Source: a virus. From it: a stretch of 26,406 nt of DNA. The notes beneath the pieces are model-generated. The model did not search any database. It was not told the origin of the DNA and saw nothing but the letters and a program-made list of their open reading frames with translations. The stretch is taken from positions 1-26,406 of the IMG/VR virus record IMGVR_UViG_3300009001_000081. One strand, written 5' to 3'. Positions 14,589 to 25,300 of the stretch are shown piece after piece. Position 1 is the stretch's first letter. Each line of letters opens with the position of its first letter. Both the position numbers and the translations under genes were made by a program.

Positions 14589-14945
14589 ATGGAATTTTAC
14601 ATTAAATACATAGGCGACCCTAACTATCAAACTGATCAAGTTCAAAACAACGGTGAGATAGAGCAGTTAATTACTCAAATTGAGACGACACTGTTTACCG
14701 ATACTGGCGATGTTTTAGGATCACCTGATTTTGGTTGTGCATTAGAAGATATGATTTACGAATTAAATCAAACTGAGTCGGCTATTAAAAATGTAATAGA
14801 TTCTCAAATAAGAAGTTACTGCCCGTTGGCAGGCAAATATAATGTTGTTTCTAAAGTTAGCTTTTTTAAGGGTGAAGTTAGAGACATTGCGTACATAGAT
14901 ATTACAATAGATAGTAAGTATTTAGTACAAATAAATATTAGGTAA
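14589..14945 (+). CDS. 25: Baseplate wedge protein gp25 (118 aa)
   Basis: This is the small, strongly conserved sheath-initiation and wedge protein of contractile tails (gpW/gp25 family, T4 length 132 aa). The pattern is typical: NNGEIEQLITQIETTLFTDTG, GSPDFGCALEDMIYELN, then AIKNVIDSQIRSYCP, and a closing beta-strand section (DIAYIDITIDSKYLVQINI). gp25 nucleates sheath polymerisation and joins gp6 in the inner wedge. It is followed directly by gp6 (one base between the TAA and the ATG), the order seen in many myoviruses. The sequence GATACATATATAAATG runs into the start codon and is a weak relative of the promoter motif, but it leaves no leader. Confidence 0.85.
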   Translation: MEFYIKYIGDPNYQTDQVQNNGEIEQLITQIETTLFTDTGDVLGSPDFGCALEDMIYELNQTESAIKNVIDSQIRSYCPLAGKYNVVSKVSFFKGEVRDIAYIDITIDSKYLVQINIR

Positions 14946-14946
14946 A

Positions 14947-16776
14947 ATGGCTGAATTAAAATTTTTAAGCACACTTAGATCTTCTGCATCTCAAATTAGA
15001 GACGATGCTAGAACCTATATTACTAGGGTCTATAAGCGTGCAAACACACTTTTTACTGAGGCTTCTCCATTTGCTCAAATTCTTTCAGTCTTATCTGAGA
15101 TAGCTGAATTGATTATGTTCTATATCGAAGATGCTACAGTTGAACAAAACATTTATACTGCTCAACAACCCGAGTCTATTTATGGACTTTCGAGATTGAC
15201 TGGTCACGATGCGACTAGAGGCTTTGCAGCGACAGGTGAAATTGAATTTAGATGGAAGCCAGGCGCAGATTTTAGTAAAATCGCAGGTACTGGTTTAACA
15301 ATTGACTCTAGAGCTAAACTTAAGTTTGATGCAAACGGTTTAATGTATACACTACTTACCGATAAAGATAGATTTAGACTAGAAAAAACTAATAAATTAT
15401 CAATTAAAACCGCTATTATTCAAGGTGAATTTGAATCACAAAAGTTTACAGGTTTAGGTACAGCATTACAATCATTTAACGTACAAACTCGAGGCCTTTC
15501 TGATCACAGCAAGGTAAGCGTAAGTGTTAATGGTGAAAAATGGACTAAACACGAATCACTTTATGATTTGCAAAGAAATGAAAAAGGCTACCTACTTAAA
15601 ACAGGTATTTCTGGAGGTTTAGACATTTATTTTGGTAACGAAGCGTTTGGTATGATGCCTCCAAAAGGTTCTGAGATAGAAGTTGAATATGTTAAGCATG
15701 TTGGACCAACTGGTAACTTACCTGATGGTGCAGACTTAACTGTTAAATGGGATGCTGAAGGTGAAGATTCATTGGGCGAAATGCATGATCTTAACCAATT
15801 CTTAGATGTAATCATTACGTCTTCACCAAAAATGGGCGCTGATAAAGAGTCAACTGTCTTTACTAAAGTTATGACTCCACTTGCTAGTAAATCGTTTGTT
15901 TTAGCAACGCCTGATAATTACGAATATTTCCTATCAAGATATGGTTTATTCTCATATATTGATGCATATAATACAACAGATGATCAATACCTAGATGACG
16001 ATAACGTGATCTATATTTTCGCAGTGCCTGATGTTAGAAAGAAATTGGCAAGTGGCCAAGACTATTTCTCAATTCCACAACAAGAAATGTTCTTTGATCA
16101 AAATGAGTATGATAAAATGTACCAAGTACTTCAGGATAGCGGCCAACAAATGGTAACTACTGAAGTTGTTTTTGTTAAACCTCAAATTAGAAAGTACAGC
16201 ATGGATGTAAACATTAGATACTTTGAAGGTTTCACTAAAGAAGAACTTGCAACTGAAATTAGAGAGCGTATCGGTACATATCTATTAAATATTACTAGAA
16301 GAGATAAATTACCAAAATCTGATATTGTGTATATCTTAGAAGAGATTGAAGGTATTGATGCAGTTAACGTTAGATTTATTTCAGAAACTGAAGAGACTGC
16401 TAGAAGACTTGGTTACTTTGAATCTGTAACTACAACTGTGGTACCACAAGAGCCTGTAACTTTGGAAACGGTCGGTAATGGTAAACAAAAATATGTTTTC
16501 TTTAAGCGTATTGAAGAGGTTGAAACGGTGACAGTTGATGAAACAACTATTATTCCAGAAACAGTCAAAGGACTTGATCAATGGGGTGATATTATTATGG
16601 AAAAAGAAGAAGTTGCTGTATTTAGAGGCGGATGGCAAGACAGAGACGGTGATGAAATCGTTGACGATGTATTGATCAACGCTGAAGCTGCATTAAGTAT
16701 TAACTTCGACGGAAATCCTGTGCCTAGAACAATTTACACTAGAGTACAGGCTGGAAATAGAAAAGCACTTAGATAA
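14947..16776 (+). CDS. 6: Baseplate wedge protein gp6/gpJ-like (609 aa)
   Basis: Position directly after gp25, length (T4 gp6 is 660 aa) and pattern identify the gp6/gpJ wedge protein, which forms the ring that holds the wedges together. The N-terminal helices (STLRSSASQIRDDARTYITR, FAQILSVLSEIAELIMFYIE, YTAQQPESIYGLSRLTGHDA) are characteristic. Residues about 90-270 are beta-rich. Residues 395-480 (EVVFVKPQIRKYSMDVNIRY, TREELATEIRERIGTYLLNI-like segment) match the gpJ C-terminal region. The last 120 residues are acidic, with Val/Thr-rich segments and two possible extra beta elements. It ends in an ATAATG overlap with the next gene (last A of TAA shared). Confidence 0.8.
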   Translation: MAELKFLSTLRSSASQIRDDARTYITRVYKRANTLFTEASPFAQILSVLSEIAELIMFYIEDATVEQNIYTAQQPESIYGLSRLTGHDATRGFAATGEIEFRWKPGADFSKIAGTGLTIDSRAKLKFDANGLMYTLLTDKDRFRLEKTNKLSIKTAIIQGEFESQKFTGLGTALQSFNVQTRGLSDHSKVSVSVNGEKWTKHESLYDLQRNEKGYLLKTGISGGLDIYFGNEAFGMMPPKGSEIEVEYVKHVGPTGNLPDGADLTVKWDAEGEDSLGEMHDLNQFLDVIITSSPKMGADKESTVFTKVMTPLASKSFVLATPDNYEYFLSRYGLFSYIDAYNTTDDQYLDDDNVIYIFAVPDVRKKLASGQDYFSIPQQEMFFDQNEYDKMYQVLQDSGQQMVTTEVVFVKPQIRKYSMDVNIRYFEGFTKEELATEIRERIGTYLLNITRRDKLPKSDIVYILEEIEGIDAVNVRFISETEETARRLGYFESVTTTVVPQEPVTLETVGNGKQKYVFFKRIEEVETVTVDETTIIPETVKGLDQWGDIIMEKEEVAVFRGGWQDRDGDEIVDDVLINAEAALSINFDGNPVPRTIYTRVQAGNRKALR

Positions 16777-17042
16777 TGTTTGATAATTTATTTTTATATA
16801 AGAAAACACGTGTTTATGATAATGCTAAATCTAGAAAAGATGATAGGCTAAATATTGGTTATGATTACACAAATGAGCCCTTTTTAGCTAGAATGCTTTC
16901 AAGACACATTATTAGAAATCAAACATTAAATGACTTTTTAATTTTTATAGATGATTATATTTTTAATCTATTAAAGGGTGTTAAAGTTTTAAAGAGTTAT
17001 AAAAACTACACTGTGAAAAAAGACGACAAATACATTAGATAA
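16776..17042 (+). CDS. Small basic protein between gp6 and the gp7-like gene (88 aa)
   Basis: Function not recognised. The ATG shares its A with the gp6 stop and its stop shares an A with the next ATG, so translation of the three genes looks coupled. The protein is rich in Lys, Arg, Tyr and Phe with several short hydrophobic helices (EPFLARMLSRHII, LNDFLIFIDDYIFNLL) and a basic end (KSYKNYTVKKDDKYIR). It has no membrane segment of full length. A small wedge component or an assembly chaperone would fit the position. No other evidence supports either role. Confidence 0.6.
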   Translation: MFDNLFLYKKTRVYDNAKSRKDDRLNIGYDYTNEPFLARMLSRHIIRNQTLNDFLIFIDDYIFNLLKGVKVLKSYKNYTVKKDDKYIR

Positions 17043-19795
17043 TGTACAATAACCTAAGATTTTTTAATGGGTTAACCACAGATTTAAACTTGGTTAAAAA
17101 CTCACAAGGTATTTGGGCCGGTAGAATTTACATGCCTGAAGTTTCTGTGCAATTATATGAAACTGTCAACCTTTTTGTTTTAGAAGAGTGTAAGTATTTA
17201 GGCGATTTAACACCAAACACACCAGTTGCCGAATCTGTAGATCCAACTCAATTTGTTTTTAAATGGAAACAAGGTAATTTAGCCGACTCTGAAGATATTA
17301 TCTTATACTCAGCTAAGTTAGATGACGGCATGTATAAAATAGAAAATCTTACCGAGGTTAGACATGATCTAATTGATAGTTCAGTTTCTCCAGGGTTTGA
17401 TACGAATGGTGTTAGAGAAGTAAACACAAAGCAAAATGTAGCACTTCAAGTAAATGTAGCACTTAGCTCTAAAATAGAGGGTCCACACACAAGAACACTA
17501 GAAGTTTATGAATCAGTTAATGGGACAGAAACTCTAATTGCCTCAATTCAATTTTATGGTGAGGTTGAAGCTGAAGATGAAAGACTTAAAACATTACTTC
17601 AAAACTTTGGCGCTACTTTAGATGAAGGTGACTTTTTATTGTTTAAAGATCATGACATTAGTGAAATGTCACCAGATTATGTATTACTTAATCAAAAAAG
17701 AAAGGAGCTTTTATTAGAACTCCATAACATTAAGCCTTTCGTTGGCACATATAAAGCTATTTTAAATGCGATCGACTTTTTTGGCTATGATAGAATTACA
17801 CTTAAAGAGTATTGGATCAATGTAGATAAATCAAGCAATAGCTTTGGTAAACTCTATGCGGTGCCGGTGCCAAATGCATCTAAGAGAGGTGAGATGATTC
17901 GCAAGAAGATGCGTTTCAAAGTACCTAGTAACACAACTAAAAAGACAAGTAGATTCTCTTTAGTTTACAGATTAAATGAGCCTAATGGCACCTTTGATTA
18001 CTGGGATATTCCTAATGTTGATGAGGTATTTGATTACACACCAGATGAGGTTATTATTAAATTATATGGGCTAAAAAATAAGTTACAACGAGAGTATTTA
18101 CCTCTTAATGCTAAAATTATTGATATTACCGGTGAAGGTGATTATTTTGCTCAGAAAAACTTAAATGTTTGGAACATTCAAAATGGTATTGGGTTCTTTA
18201 GTGAAGGGCATGATATTAAATTTGAAATGCATCCCAAAGAGCGTCCTATTTTTATCGAGGACACCTCAATGGTTTTAAAGTCAATGCTAGATCAAAATGA
18301 TCCTACTTCGAATTATGATTTATTCTTGAACATGATTCCTGGGACTGAAGATCAATTAACTGAAGCACAACGTATAGAGCTTAAATCGATCTATAAAGAA
18401 TTTTACGAAACCTACTATAACAGAGAATTACACTCATATAATCAAAATATTCCTGTCGGTGCTCCTGTAACTTTAGACGGTACTTTGACATTTGATGATA
18501 TTTGGGATGAGGCTGACTTTACATGGGAAGATGCAATGGACGCTAACTCAAATCTTAAAGTAACATGGGAAAACTGGTGGAAACGTTGGGTTTATGAAGT
18601 TGAATGGGTAGTTACTAATCACGAGCGAGGATATAATCAATCGTTTAGAGGACCAATCGACGACTTTTTAGTTTTACCTCTAAATTTACCATATAGTGGC
18701 AAGTACAGCGTAGAGTTTAGAACATATGACTTGTTTGGTCATAGGTCACATTATAGAAAGGACGACTTTGTTGACGTTAGACTTAAAGAACTTGAACTCT
18801 ATGGTATTTACAAGTGGAAAGAAGACACAACTTGGAATGATAAAGTTTTAGACTGGAGAGAAAGCGGCGGCTATTGGGATTTTGCACAAGACAATTTGAC
18901 AAAAATTGATGATAGCATTGCTACTCTTTATTTGACTCTAGATAGAGCAAATTACGTTCACATGGAAGATGATCAAGGTGTTAGATTCTCAACAGTTAGA
19001 AGATACTTTGATATTTACTCAGAAGATGGTTTTAGTGAAACTACTGGGCCATATCAATGGGACGAATGTGATTTTAGATGGAATGACACTAAGCACTTAT
19101 GGTGGAAAGCTATGAGAGTTGGTTCTGATTTAACGGCTAGCTTTAAAATAGATCATATTGAACAAGGTGATCAATTGGTGATTGAGCATACAAATCCAAT
19201 TACTAGAGAAATTACTACAGCAACTCACACTATTACTTCGCCAAGCCCAGTAAGTTATTCTGATATTGGTGGTTGGAATGCTGTTATAAATGAACTCAAT
19301 GATAGTACAGATCCTATTATTAGTAAGTTTAATTACAATGTTGTATTTGAGGACATCGATGGTACAAATCCACTAGCTTCAGATATTTTTAGATTTATTT
19401 TAGCAGTTGGTTGGGAATACTCATATACGTACGATTACTCGAATGTATACATAGTAAAAGCAAATCCATCTAGTAACTCAGCAGTGTCTGGTGAAACCCA
19501 TGTTGTACATTACAATCCTACATGGGACGATACTCGAGTATTTAAGAGTTTTGCTGAAGTTGAAAGATCAACTCACGTAACGATTTCTACTGATATTTCT
19601 AAATTTCCAGGCGCTAAGAACGCTATTTGGAGAATTCAGAATATAACTAACCCAGAAATCACTGATATATACTATAATAATATGTGGCTTACCTACATTT
19701 TCAAATATCCAGGGTACTACTCTATTGAACTTGAAGCGGAAGACACATATGGTAATAAGAACGTTGTAAAACGAAACATGTTAAAAGTAAAATAA
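17042..19795 (+). CDS. Large baseplate wedge protein, gp7/gpI-like with Ig/PKD-like modules (917 aa)
   Basis: Position after gp6 and size (T4 gp7 is about 1032 aa) suggest the gp7 wedge protein, which links gp6 to gp10 and the periphery. Residues about 195-260 (FLLFKDHDISEMSPDYVLLN, LLLELHNIKPFVGTYKAILN, FFGYDRITLKEYW) resemble the helical core of tail protein I-like baseplate proteins. From about 480 the chain is modular. There are two Ig/PKD-like units, near 515-580 (SGKYSVEFRTYDLFGHRS) and 843-917 (PGYYSIELEAEDTYGNK). Tryptophan-rich repeats occur at about 483-517, 590-612 and 671-689. These modules probably face outward. It starts within the preceding stop and is followed by fibre-like genes. 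Alternative: a fused wedge and fibre-attachment protein. Confidence 0.5.
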   Translation: MYNNLRFFNGLTTDLNLVKNSQGIWAGRIYMPEVSVQLYETVNLFVLEECKYLGDLTPNTPVAESVDPTQFVFKWKQGNLADSEDIILYSAKLDDGMYKIENLTEVRHDLIDSSVSPGFDTNGVREVNTKQNVALQVNVALSSKIEGPHTRTLEVYESVNGTETLIASIQFYGEVEAEDERLKTLLQNFGATLDEGDFLLFKDHDISEMSPDYVLLNQKRKELLLELHNIKPFVGTYKAILNAIDFFGYDRITLKEYWINVDKSSNSFGKLYAVPVPNASKRGEMIRKKMRFKVPSNTTKKTSRFSLVYRLNEPNGTFDYWDIPNVDEVFDYTPDEVIIKLYGLKNKLQREYLPLNAKIIDITGEGDYFAQKNLNVWNIQNGIGFFSEGHDIKFEMHPKERPIFIEDTSMVLKSMLDQNDPTSNYDLFLNMIPGTEDQLTEAQRIELKSIYKEFYETYYNRELHSYNQNIPVGAPVTLDGTLTFDDIWDEADFTWEDAMDANSNLKVTWENWWKRWVYEVEWVVTNHERGYNQSFRGPIDDFLVLPLNLPYSGKYSVEFRTYDLFGHRSHYRKDDFVDVRLKELELYGIYKWKEDTTWNDKVLDWRESGGYWDFAQDNLTKIDDSIATLYLTLDRANYVHMEDDQGVRFSTVRRYFDIYSEDGFSETTGPYQWDECDFRWNDTKHLWWKAMRVGSDLTASFKIDHIEQGDQLVIEHTNPITREITTATHTITSPSPVSYSDIGGWNAVINELNDSTDPIISKFNYNVVFEDIDGTNPLASDIFRFILAVGWEYSYTYDYSNVYIVKANPSSNSAVSGETHVVHYNPTWDDTRVFKSFAEVERSTHVTISTDISKFPGAKNAIWRIQNITNPEITDIYYNNMWLTYIFKYPGYYSIELEAEDTYGNKNVVKRNMLKVK

Positions 19796-19804
19796 ACAAA
19801 GAAA

Positions 19805-20377
19805 ATGGCAAACATTACTGAAATCTTAGGTACTGACTCGGTATCTTCGTCTAGACCAATTATCAATACTAATTTTGAGTTATTGAATGATGAGTTAGCT
19901 AGTGTAATTTCTCTCTTAAATCCAACAACTCAGGTTTTAAGTGGAGTTTCTAATATTACAACAGCGGCTATTACTGTTTCGCAAAACAACTTAAACCTTC
20001 TCCAAGTTAATGGTAACGGTGGCGTTATCAACACTGACTTTGCGTTTAATAATGCTATCACAATGGGTGGTAAAGTTATTAAGAGCGGTGTTGTAGGTAC
20101 CACAGTTGCTCCGACTGCAACTTTGCAGCTGACTACACTTGAAGCTTCAACTTATTTTGTTGACGCGGCCTTTACATTGCCTTCAGGTGATGACGGTCAA
20201 GAAGTAACGGTAATCGTTGGATCTACAGCTTCAGCTGCAGTTTCAATTTTAACCGGAGCAGGTGTTACTTTAGGCGCTACTTCTATTTCTTTAGATGCAG
20301 CAAACTCTTCAGTAACTTTAAGATGTTTTAGCGATAAATGGTACGTAGTTAGCTCGCACGCAGCTACAATCCAATAA
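19805..20377 (+). CDS. Fibre-like virion protein (190 aa)
   Basis: Function inferred from composition and place. Residues 1-30 have a polar start with VSSSRPIINTNFELLNDELA, a helix of a type seen at the N-terminus of phage fibre and appendage proteins. Residues 40-90 are Asn/Val/Thr repeats (NITTAAITVSQNNLNLLQVN) as in beta-structured fibre shafts. Residues 95-188 look like a compact beta-sandwich head (TATLQLTTLEASTYFVDAAF, LPSGDDGQEVTVIVGS, SVTLRCFSDKWYVVSS). No catalytic motif, signal peptide or membrane segment is visible. It lies 9 bp after the gp7-like gene. A short tail fibre or baseplate decoration trimer is the likeliest reading, with host-surface binding possible but unproven. Confidence 0.55.
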   Translation: MANITEILGTDSVSSSRPIINTNFELLNDELASVISLLNPTTQVLSGVSNITTAAITVSQNNLNLLQVNGNGGVINTDFAFNNAITMGGKVIKSGVVGTTVAPTATLQLTTLEASTYFVDAAFTLPSGDDGQEVTVIVGSTASAAVSILTGAGVTLGATSISLDAANSSVTLRCFSDKWYVVSSHAATIQ

Positions 20378-20398
20378 ACAAAATTGATAAAAAGATAA

Positions 20399-22336
20399 AT
20401 GGCTACTCCTTTAGTTAGAATACCTCAGCCGCAAGGTGGCACGATGTATGCGTTCGCATCTTCAGCGAGAGACATAACTAGGGCCTTTAACAACCCAGAT
20501 ATTAAGTTTGAGTTTAGTAAATACGCTTTACTGGACTTACCAGACTTTACCCAATCTGTTAACGGTTCTAATACGATTGATTATGAGCTTAATTTAAAAC
20601 AAGCTTCTGGTCAGTCTTATGTTGCTTCGATGCCGAATGTTGACTTCGCACAAACCTTTCAAAATTACGCACTTAACTTAGAAGAACTTCTTTTAGGGGA
20701 TGATGATTATGATCCAATCATTCTACAATCAGACGCTGAGAAAATCTTCTTTAAATGGCTTTCTGCCTTAGGTGCTATTGATTTTAGGCCGACTGATTCT
20801 AACGAGAGCGTATTAGGAAACTACGCTGAAAATGATAATGCAATCTTAGGTGGTTCTAATTATGATAAAGTAGTTAAGTATCTTGGTTCTATCGACGCTG
20901 AAAACGATATTACTTATAAAGACAATACCTATCACGAGGTTTACATTAATGTACCAACTTCGGTTGGTTATACACCACTAGTCCTATTTAAGCCAACCGA
21001 TTATAACACAACTGCAACTAAGTTGTATGCAAGCGATTATATTGAAGGCAGAGCTGGACAACAGCACCCAGATCCTAACATCAATATTGATACTATTGTT
21101 GATGCTTATACACAAAACAGTGGTGCATACTATGATATTCAAACGAATGCTACAAATAGTGTTCAAATCGATTTTAATGCGGCTAATTATGCTCCGATTC
21201 AAAATGATCCAGACGTTAAGTCACTATTAGACTACGCTAAAAAGGGTCAAGATTTTAGATTCAACGCTGTATTAGTTTATTACGATCTTTATAGTGAATC
21301 AGTGCCTGCAAATAGATCGACTAACCTTTATGGTATCTTAATTCTTGATGATATTCAAGATGCGTTTGGTCCTGGTACAAAAATTCACGAACAAATTAAG
21401 TATAAGCCAAACGAGGTTACTGGCCTTAATGGTAATGCTTACTCTTTAAAGTTAAACTTAAAATTCAACTCATCTCTCGATAATGTCGGTGTAGAAACTT
21501 CAGTTAATGATTTTACTACATTCTCAATGGATCTATTTATGGATACTACGACTGCCTTAGAGAATGCAACTGAATTACTTTTAGCGGCCAACACAAGATA
21601 TTCTTCAATTGTCGATAGACTAGATGACATGGAAGGACTACTTGTAAATGGTCAAGATGCTCAAGAAATTATTGCTAGATTAGAAACTTTAGAAACAGAT
21701 TTTGAGAACGCTTCTATTCAATTAGAAGACTCAAGAGCGCTTCTTAATCTGATCACTAAAGCACATGATAAAATTAACCAACTAATTGACGGTACCATTC
21801 CTGTTGAATTACAGTATAACACTGATGTTATTTTTAATGGTCAAGGTACTCAAGTTGACAAATCAATTGCTAATAAAATTAAAGTTAATAATACTGTATA
21901 TGGTTACTCTTTAAATGAGGTTTGGCTATGGAATATGATTGGTCAATATTTAGCTGTTCAATTGGGTGGATCAACCTTATTTGATGCTAATGATGACGGT
22001 AACGGCGCAGACAAATTTGCTGTTTGGACTAAGTTATTGGCTTACACAAATAGATTGAGTTTAAAGGGACTATTTTTAACAGGCCCTAATGCAGACTTGA
22101 ATATATACATTGATGATAGTTTCAATGCTTGGAAAGCAGGTCAAACCATTAAAGTTGCATTTGATACAATTGACATGGATGGGTATGACATTAAGTTTTA
22201 CACTGGAAAATCAACCGGTTTTGATAAACTTGTAGCAGACATTGACGTTACTCAATTAATAACAAACAAACCGTATATAGAGATAACTTGTATTGATCCT
22301 ACAAATTATGTCTTTGAAGCTGATATTTTAAGATAA
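20399..22336 (+). CDS. Probable baseplate/appendage structural protein (645 aa)
   Basis: I do not recognise a named T4 counterpart. The N-terminus (TPLVRIPQPQGGTMYAFASS, DITRAFNNPDIKFEFSKYAL) looks like a baseplate attachment region, and its pattern is familiar to me from structural genes of T4-like Bacteroidota phages. Residues about 60-380 are mixed beta and Asn/Asp-rich loops, as in virion surface proteins. Residues 395-470 are a coiled coil (SIVDRLDDMEGLLVNGQDAQ, IIARLETLETDFENASIQLE), implying a trimer or dimer. The C-terminal 170 residues are beta-rich. The position, between the gp7-like/fibre genes and the 1262-aa protein, suggests a gp8, gp10 or adaptor role. The start lies 21 bp after the 190-aa gene in an AAGATAA leader. 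Confidence 0.5.
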   Translation: MATPLVRIPQPQGGTMYAFASSARDITRAFNNPDIKFEFSKYALLDLPDFTQSVNGSNTIDYELNLKQASGQSYVASMPNVDFAQTFQNYALNLEELLLGDDDYDPIILQSDAEKIFFKWLSALGAIDFRPTDSNESVLGNYAENDNAILGGSNYDKVVKYLGSIDAENDITYKDNTYHEVYINVPTSVGYTPLVLFKPTDYNTTATKLYASDYIEGRAGQQHPDPNINIDTIVDAYTQNSGAYYDIQTNATNSVQIDFNAANYAPIQNDPDVKSLLDYAKKGQDFRFNAVLVYYDLYSESVPANRSTNLYGILILDDIQDAFGPGTKIHEQIKYKPNEVTGLNGNAYSLKLNLKFNSSLDNVGVETSVNDFTTFSMDLFMDTTTALENATELLLAANTRYSSIVDRLDDMEGLLVNGQDAQEIIARLETLETDFENASIQLEDSRALLNLITKAHDKINQLIDGTIPVELQYNTDVIFNGQGTQVDKSIANKIKVNNTVYGYSLNEVWLWNMIGQYLAVQLGGSTLFDANDDGNGADKFAVWTKLLAYTNRLSLKGLFLTGPNADLNIYIDDSFNAWKAGQTIKVAFDTIDMDGYDIKFYTGKSTGFDKLVADIDVTQLITNKPYIEITCIDPTNYVFEADILR

Positions 22337-22337
22337 T

Positions 22338-25300
22338 ATGAATACTAATAACTCAATTTCTAATTCGCTCAAGAAGCTTCTTGAAATTAACTCTAACTCA
22401 TTAAAAATTTATGAGAGAATTAATGAAGCTATTACTACGGATTTAAAAGATGTACCATTAGAAGTCATTACTGATGAGGGTACAACTAAGACCGTATATG
22501 TACCTTCTTTTGGGTTTATGAAGCGAGAGCTAGAAAGATTAGACACTAATCTTAAGGCTTTAACAGGATTGGGTAAAGGTAATACTAAGATTAAATTGCC
22601 AGATGGCACATATCAAAATATTGTTACTTCAAGATTAAAAGCTCCAGCAAATGATATTTCGTCTCTAATCAGACCATCTTCATTTACTACTAAGAGCAAC
22701 TATTTCTTTGAAGATTTTTTAAACCCTCTTTTAACTACAACTTTAAACGTTACAGGTCAAATTCCAAATGACACTGAAAGAGTTTTAGTTAAGAGAATTA
22801 TTTTCGATTCTACTAACGTGCCATCAGTTGAGTTCTTTAAGGAAAACTATAAGAACCAAGAAGGTATTGATTACTACACAGCACTTAGAGACATTGCTAA
22901 TAATAACTTAACGTATATCGTTGACGAAGAAGTTAGAGACCTACCATATAGAGTTAATCAATATATTGGTAAGTTTGATGTATTGTCAATTGATTCGGCT
23001 AAAAAAGACGTTATCGTTGAAGGCACAACTGTTAAAAGATCGGTTAAGTTAATCACACTTGACAAACTAACTTACTCTGATAACGATAAAGATCTTGATC
23101 AAACAGAATTGTTAAAAGTTGGTGATGAGTTAATGGTTAACTCTGGCAACAGAAACACTAGATATAAGATTTCTAAAATTGATGGTTCAACTCGTCAAAT
23201 TGAAGTTCAATTAGTAGAGGGTTACGATCCTATTAAGATTGGCACTGACGTACTATCGATTTATAAATATAACACAACTGCGTTAAACATTGAAATTAGT
23301 TTAGGGTTTAACGAGAGAGTCCTCTTATTTGTTAAGGCGATTGATTCAGATTCTGGCATGTTAGCAGAAAATTGGTCACCTGGTATTGGTTTCTATACTA
23401 ACGAAATGATCCTTCTTCAAGAAGATGGTTCAGAGATTAGGTTAGATGACTATTACAAGGACAACGTTGCTGATTTCGGTCAATATATTAAAGCATTAAA
23501 AGAGGACGCTATTCCACCGGCTACGGTTGGTGTAACTCCAGATGCTCCAACACTTGAAGCTTCAAACTTTAAGGTGGTTCAGATCAACTCACACTTAACA
23601 CAAAATGATACTGCTGATAAAATTAAAAAGCTTTCAGCGGATAAGACGACAGTTGAAGAAACAATTAAGAAGCTTGACGATACAATAGCTAAGAAGAGAA
23701 CTGAAATCTCTACTAAGAAGTATGAGTCTGATATTCAAAAAGACAAGGACAAGAGTGAATTAAATGCACTTATCGAGGAAAGAGCTAGTGAAACTAAACT
23801 CTACAACTCACTTGTAAATCAGATTCAATCTTTGGCTTCAGGCACAAACGTTACTAACATTGCACCTAAATATCGCGTTAGAGGTTTTTGGGCCGTTCCA
23901 TCTCCAAAGAAAGTTGCAGACACTACTGATCAACAAGTAGTTCAATTTGCTATTCAATATAGATACTTATCGACGAGTGGTAAGGCAGGCGAAGTTGCTC
24001 AACTACCATTTACAGATGGCACTAGAGAAAAGACTGCGGTCTTCTCAAATTGGAATGAGATTAGAACCAAGGTTAGAGATCGTGCAAGAAATACTGACAC
24101 CGGTAAATTTGAGTGGAAAGAGAGTCTAGTTGAAGATGGTCAAGAGATCAACTTTAACCAATTAGATATTGCTATTAATGAAGGTGAACTAGTTGAAATT
24201 AGAGTTAAGTCAGTTTCAGAAGCTGGTTATCCTGCAAACCCAATCTTTAGTGACTGGTCAGAGCCAATCACAGTTGATTTCCCAGAAGCTGAAATCGATA
24301 CAACGGATCTTGACAATTTGGTAGAGAAAAACTTAGCTGAAGTTGCAGCCGTTAAAATCTCAGACGAATTGACAGCAAGAGGTGTTTACACTCACGTTGA
24401 TGAAAGCTTTACAGCTAACGAAACATATTATGCTCACACTGCAACTAACATTGCATCGGGCTTTCTTTCACCAGAACAAAAACCAGTTTCTGTCTTTGAC
24501 AAATTGACTGAACTTGAAAATCAGATTAGAGCTCTTAAAGAGGGTATTGAAGCTGAAGTTGGTGAATTGGTAGTTAAGCTTCAAGCAGAAGATGGTACAG
24601 TAACAATCGTTAAGAACAATACAGTTAATCAGATTTTTGCTGGTTACTATGTTGATGAGGTAGCTGAACTTTCTGTTAAGAAAGGACACATCGTTACTAA
24701 GACATTTAAACTACTTTTAGAAAACACTAAAGCAACTCAACTTGAACTTGTATCTAGATTGACTGGTGATAGAAACCAGCCAGCATACAAGTCTTCAAAC
24801 GCGGCTTCGACTATTACAACAAATGGCTTTGGTACATTAACAAATGATCAAGGTACTACTGCAATTGATACTAAAGTTGAGTCTGATACTTATTACACAA
24901 CGGAAGGTAAATACGATTTGGCACCGATTCAGTTCCAAAACATTTCATCTACTGAAATTTCAACATATGATTTATTAGAAGATGCGCCATATCAATCTGC
25001 TCAAAGACGTGGACAATTTGTCTACTCGAGATATATGGACATTGCTAATCAAAATCCACACTATATTACTTCGCCATTAACTGCGGGTACGGCGACTCTT
25101 AATAGTTATGAGTACACTTTAAGTTATGCTTCTTTTGAAGGTACAGCTGGTAATATATCATTGATTCAAGGAAGTGGAGATGGAAACTCTAGTGATTTTA
25201 TTTGGACCGGTACTTTTGGTAAGAACCAAAATGTAACTAGTTGGATTACTCCAGATCTTACTCAAAGATTTGATGCTTCTATGATCGACGTGTGTTCTAT

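Noticed and set aside
14576-14591. GATACATATATAAATG as a promoter for gp25
   Set aside because: It runs straight into the start codon, leaving no leader, and has an extra base pair in the core; gp25 is more likely read from an upstream transcript.
14589-16776. crAss-like or other short-tailed phage
   Set aside because: gp25 and gp6-type wedge proteins with a gpD-like hub and gp5-like spike indicate a contractile tail, not a podovirus.
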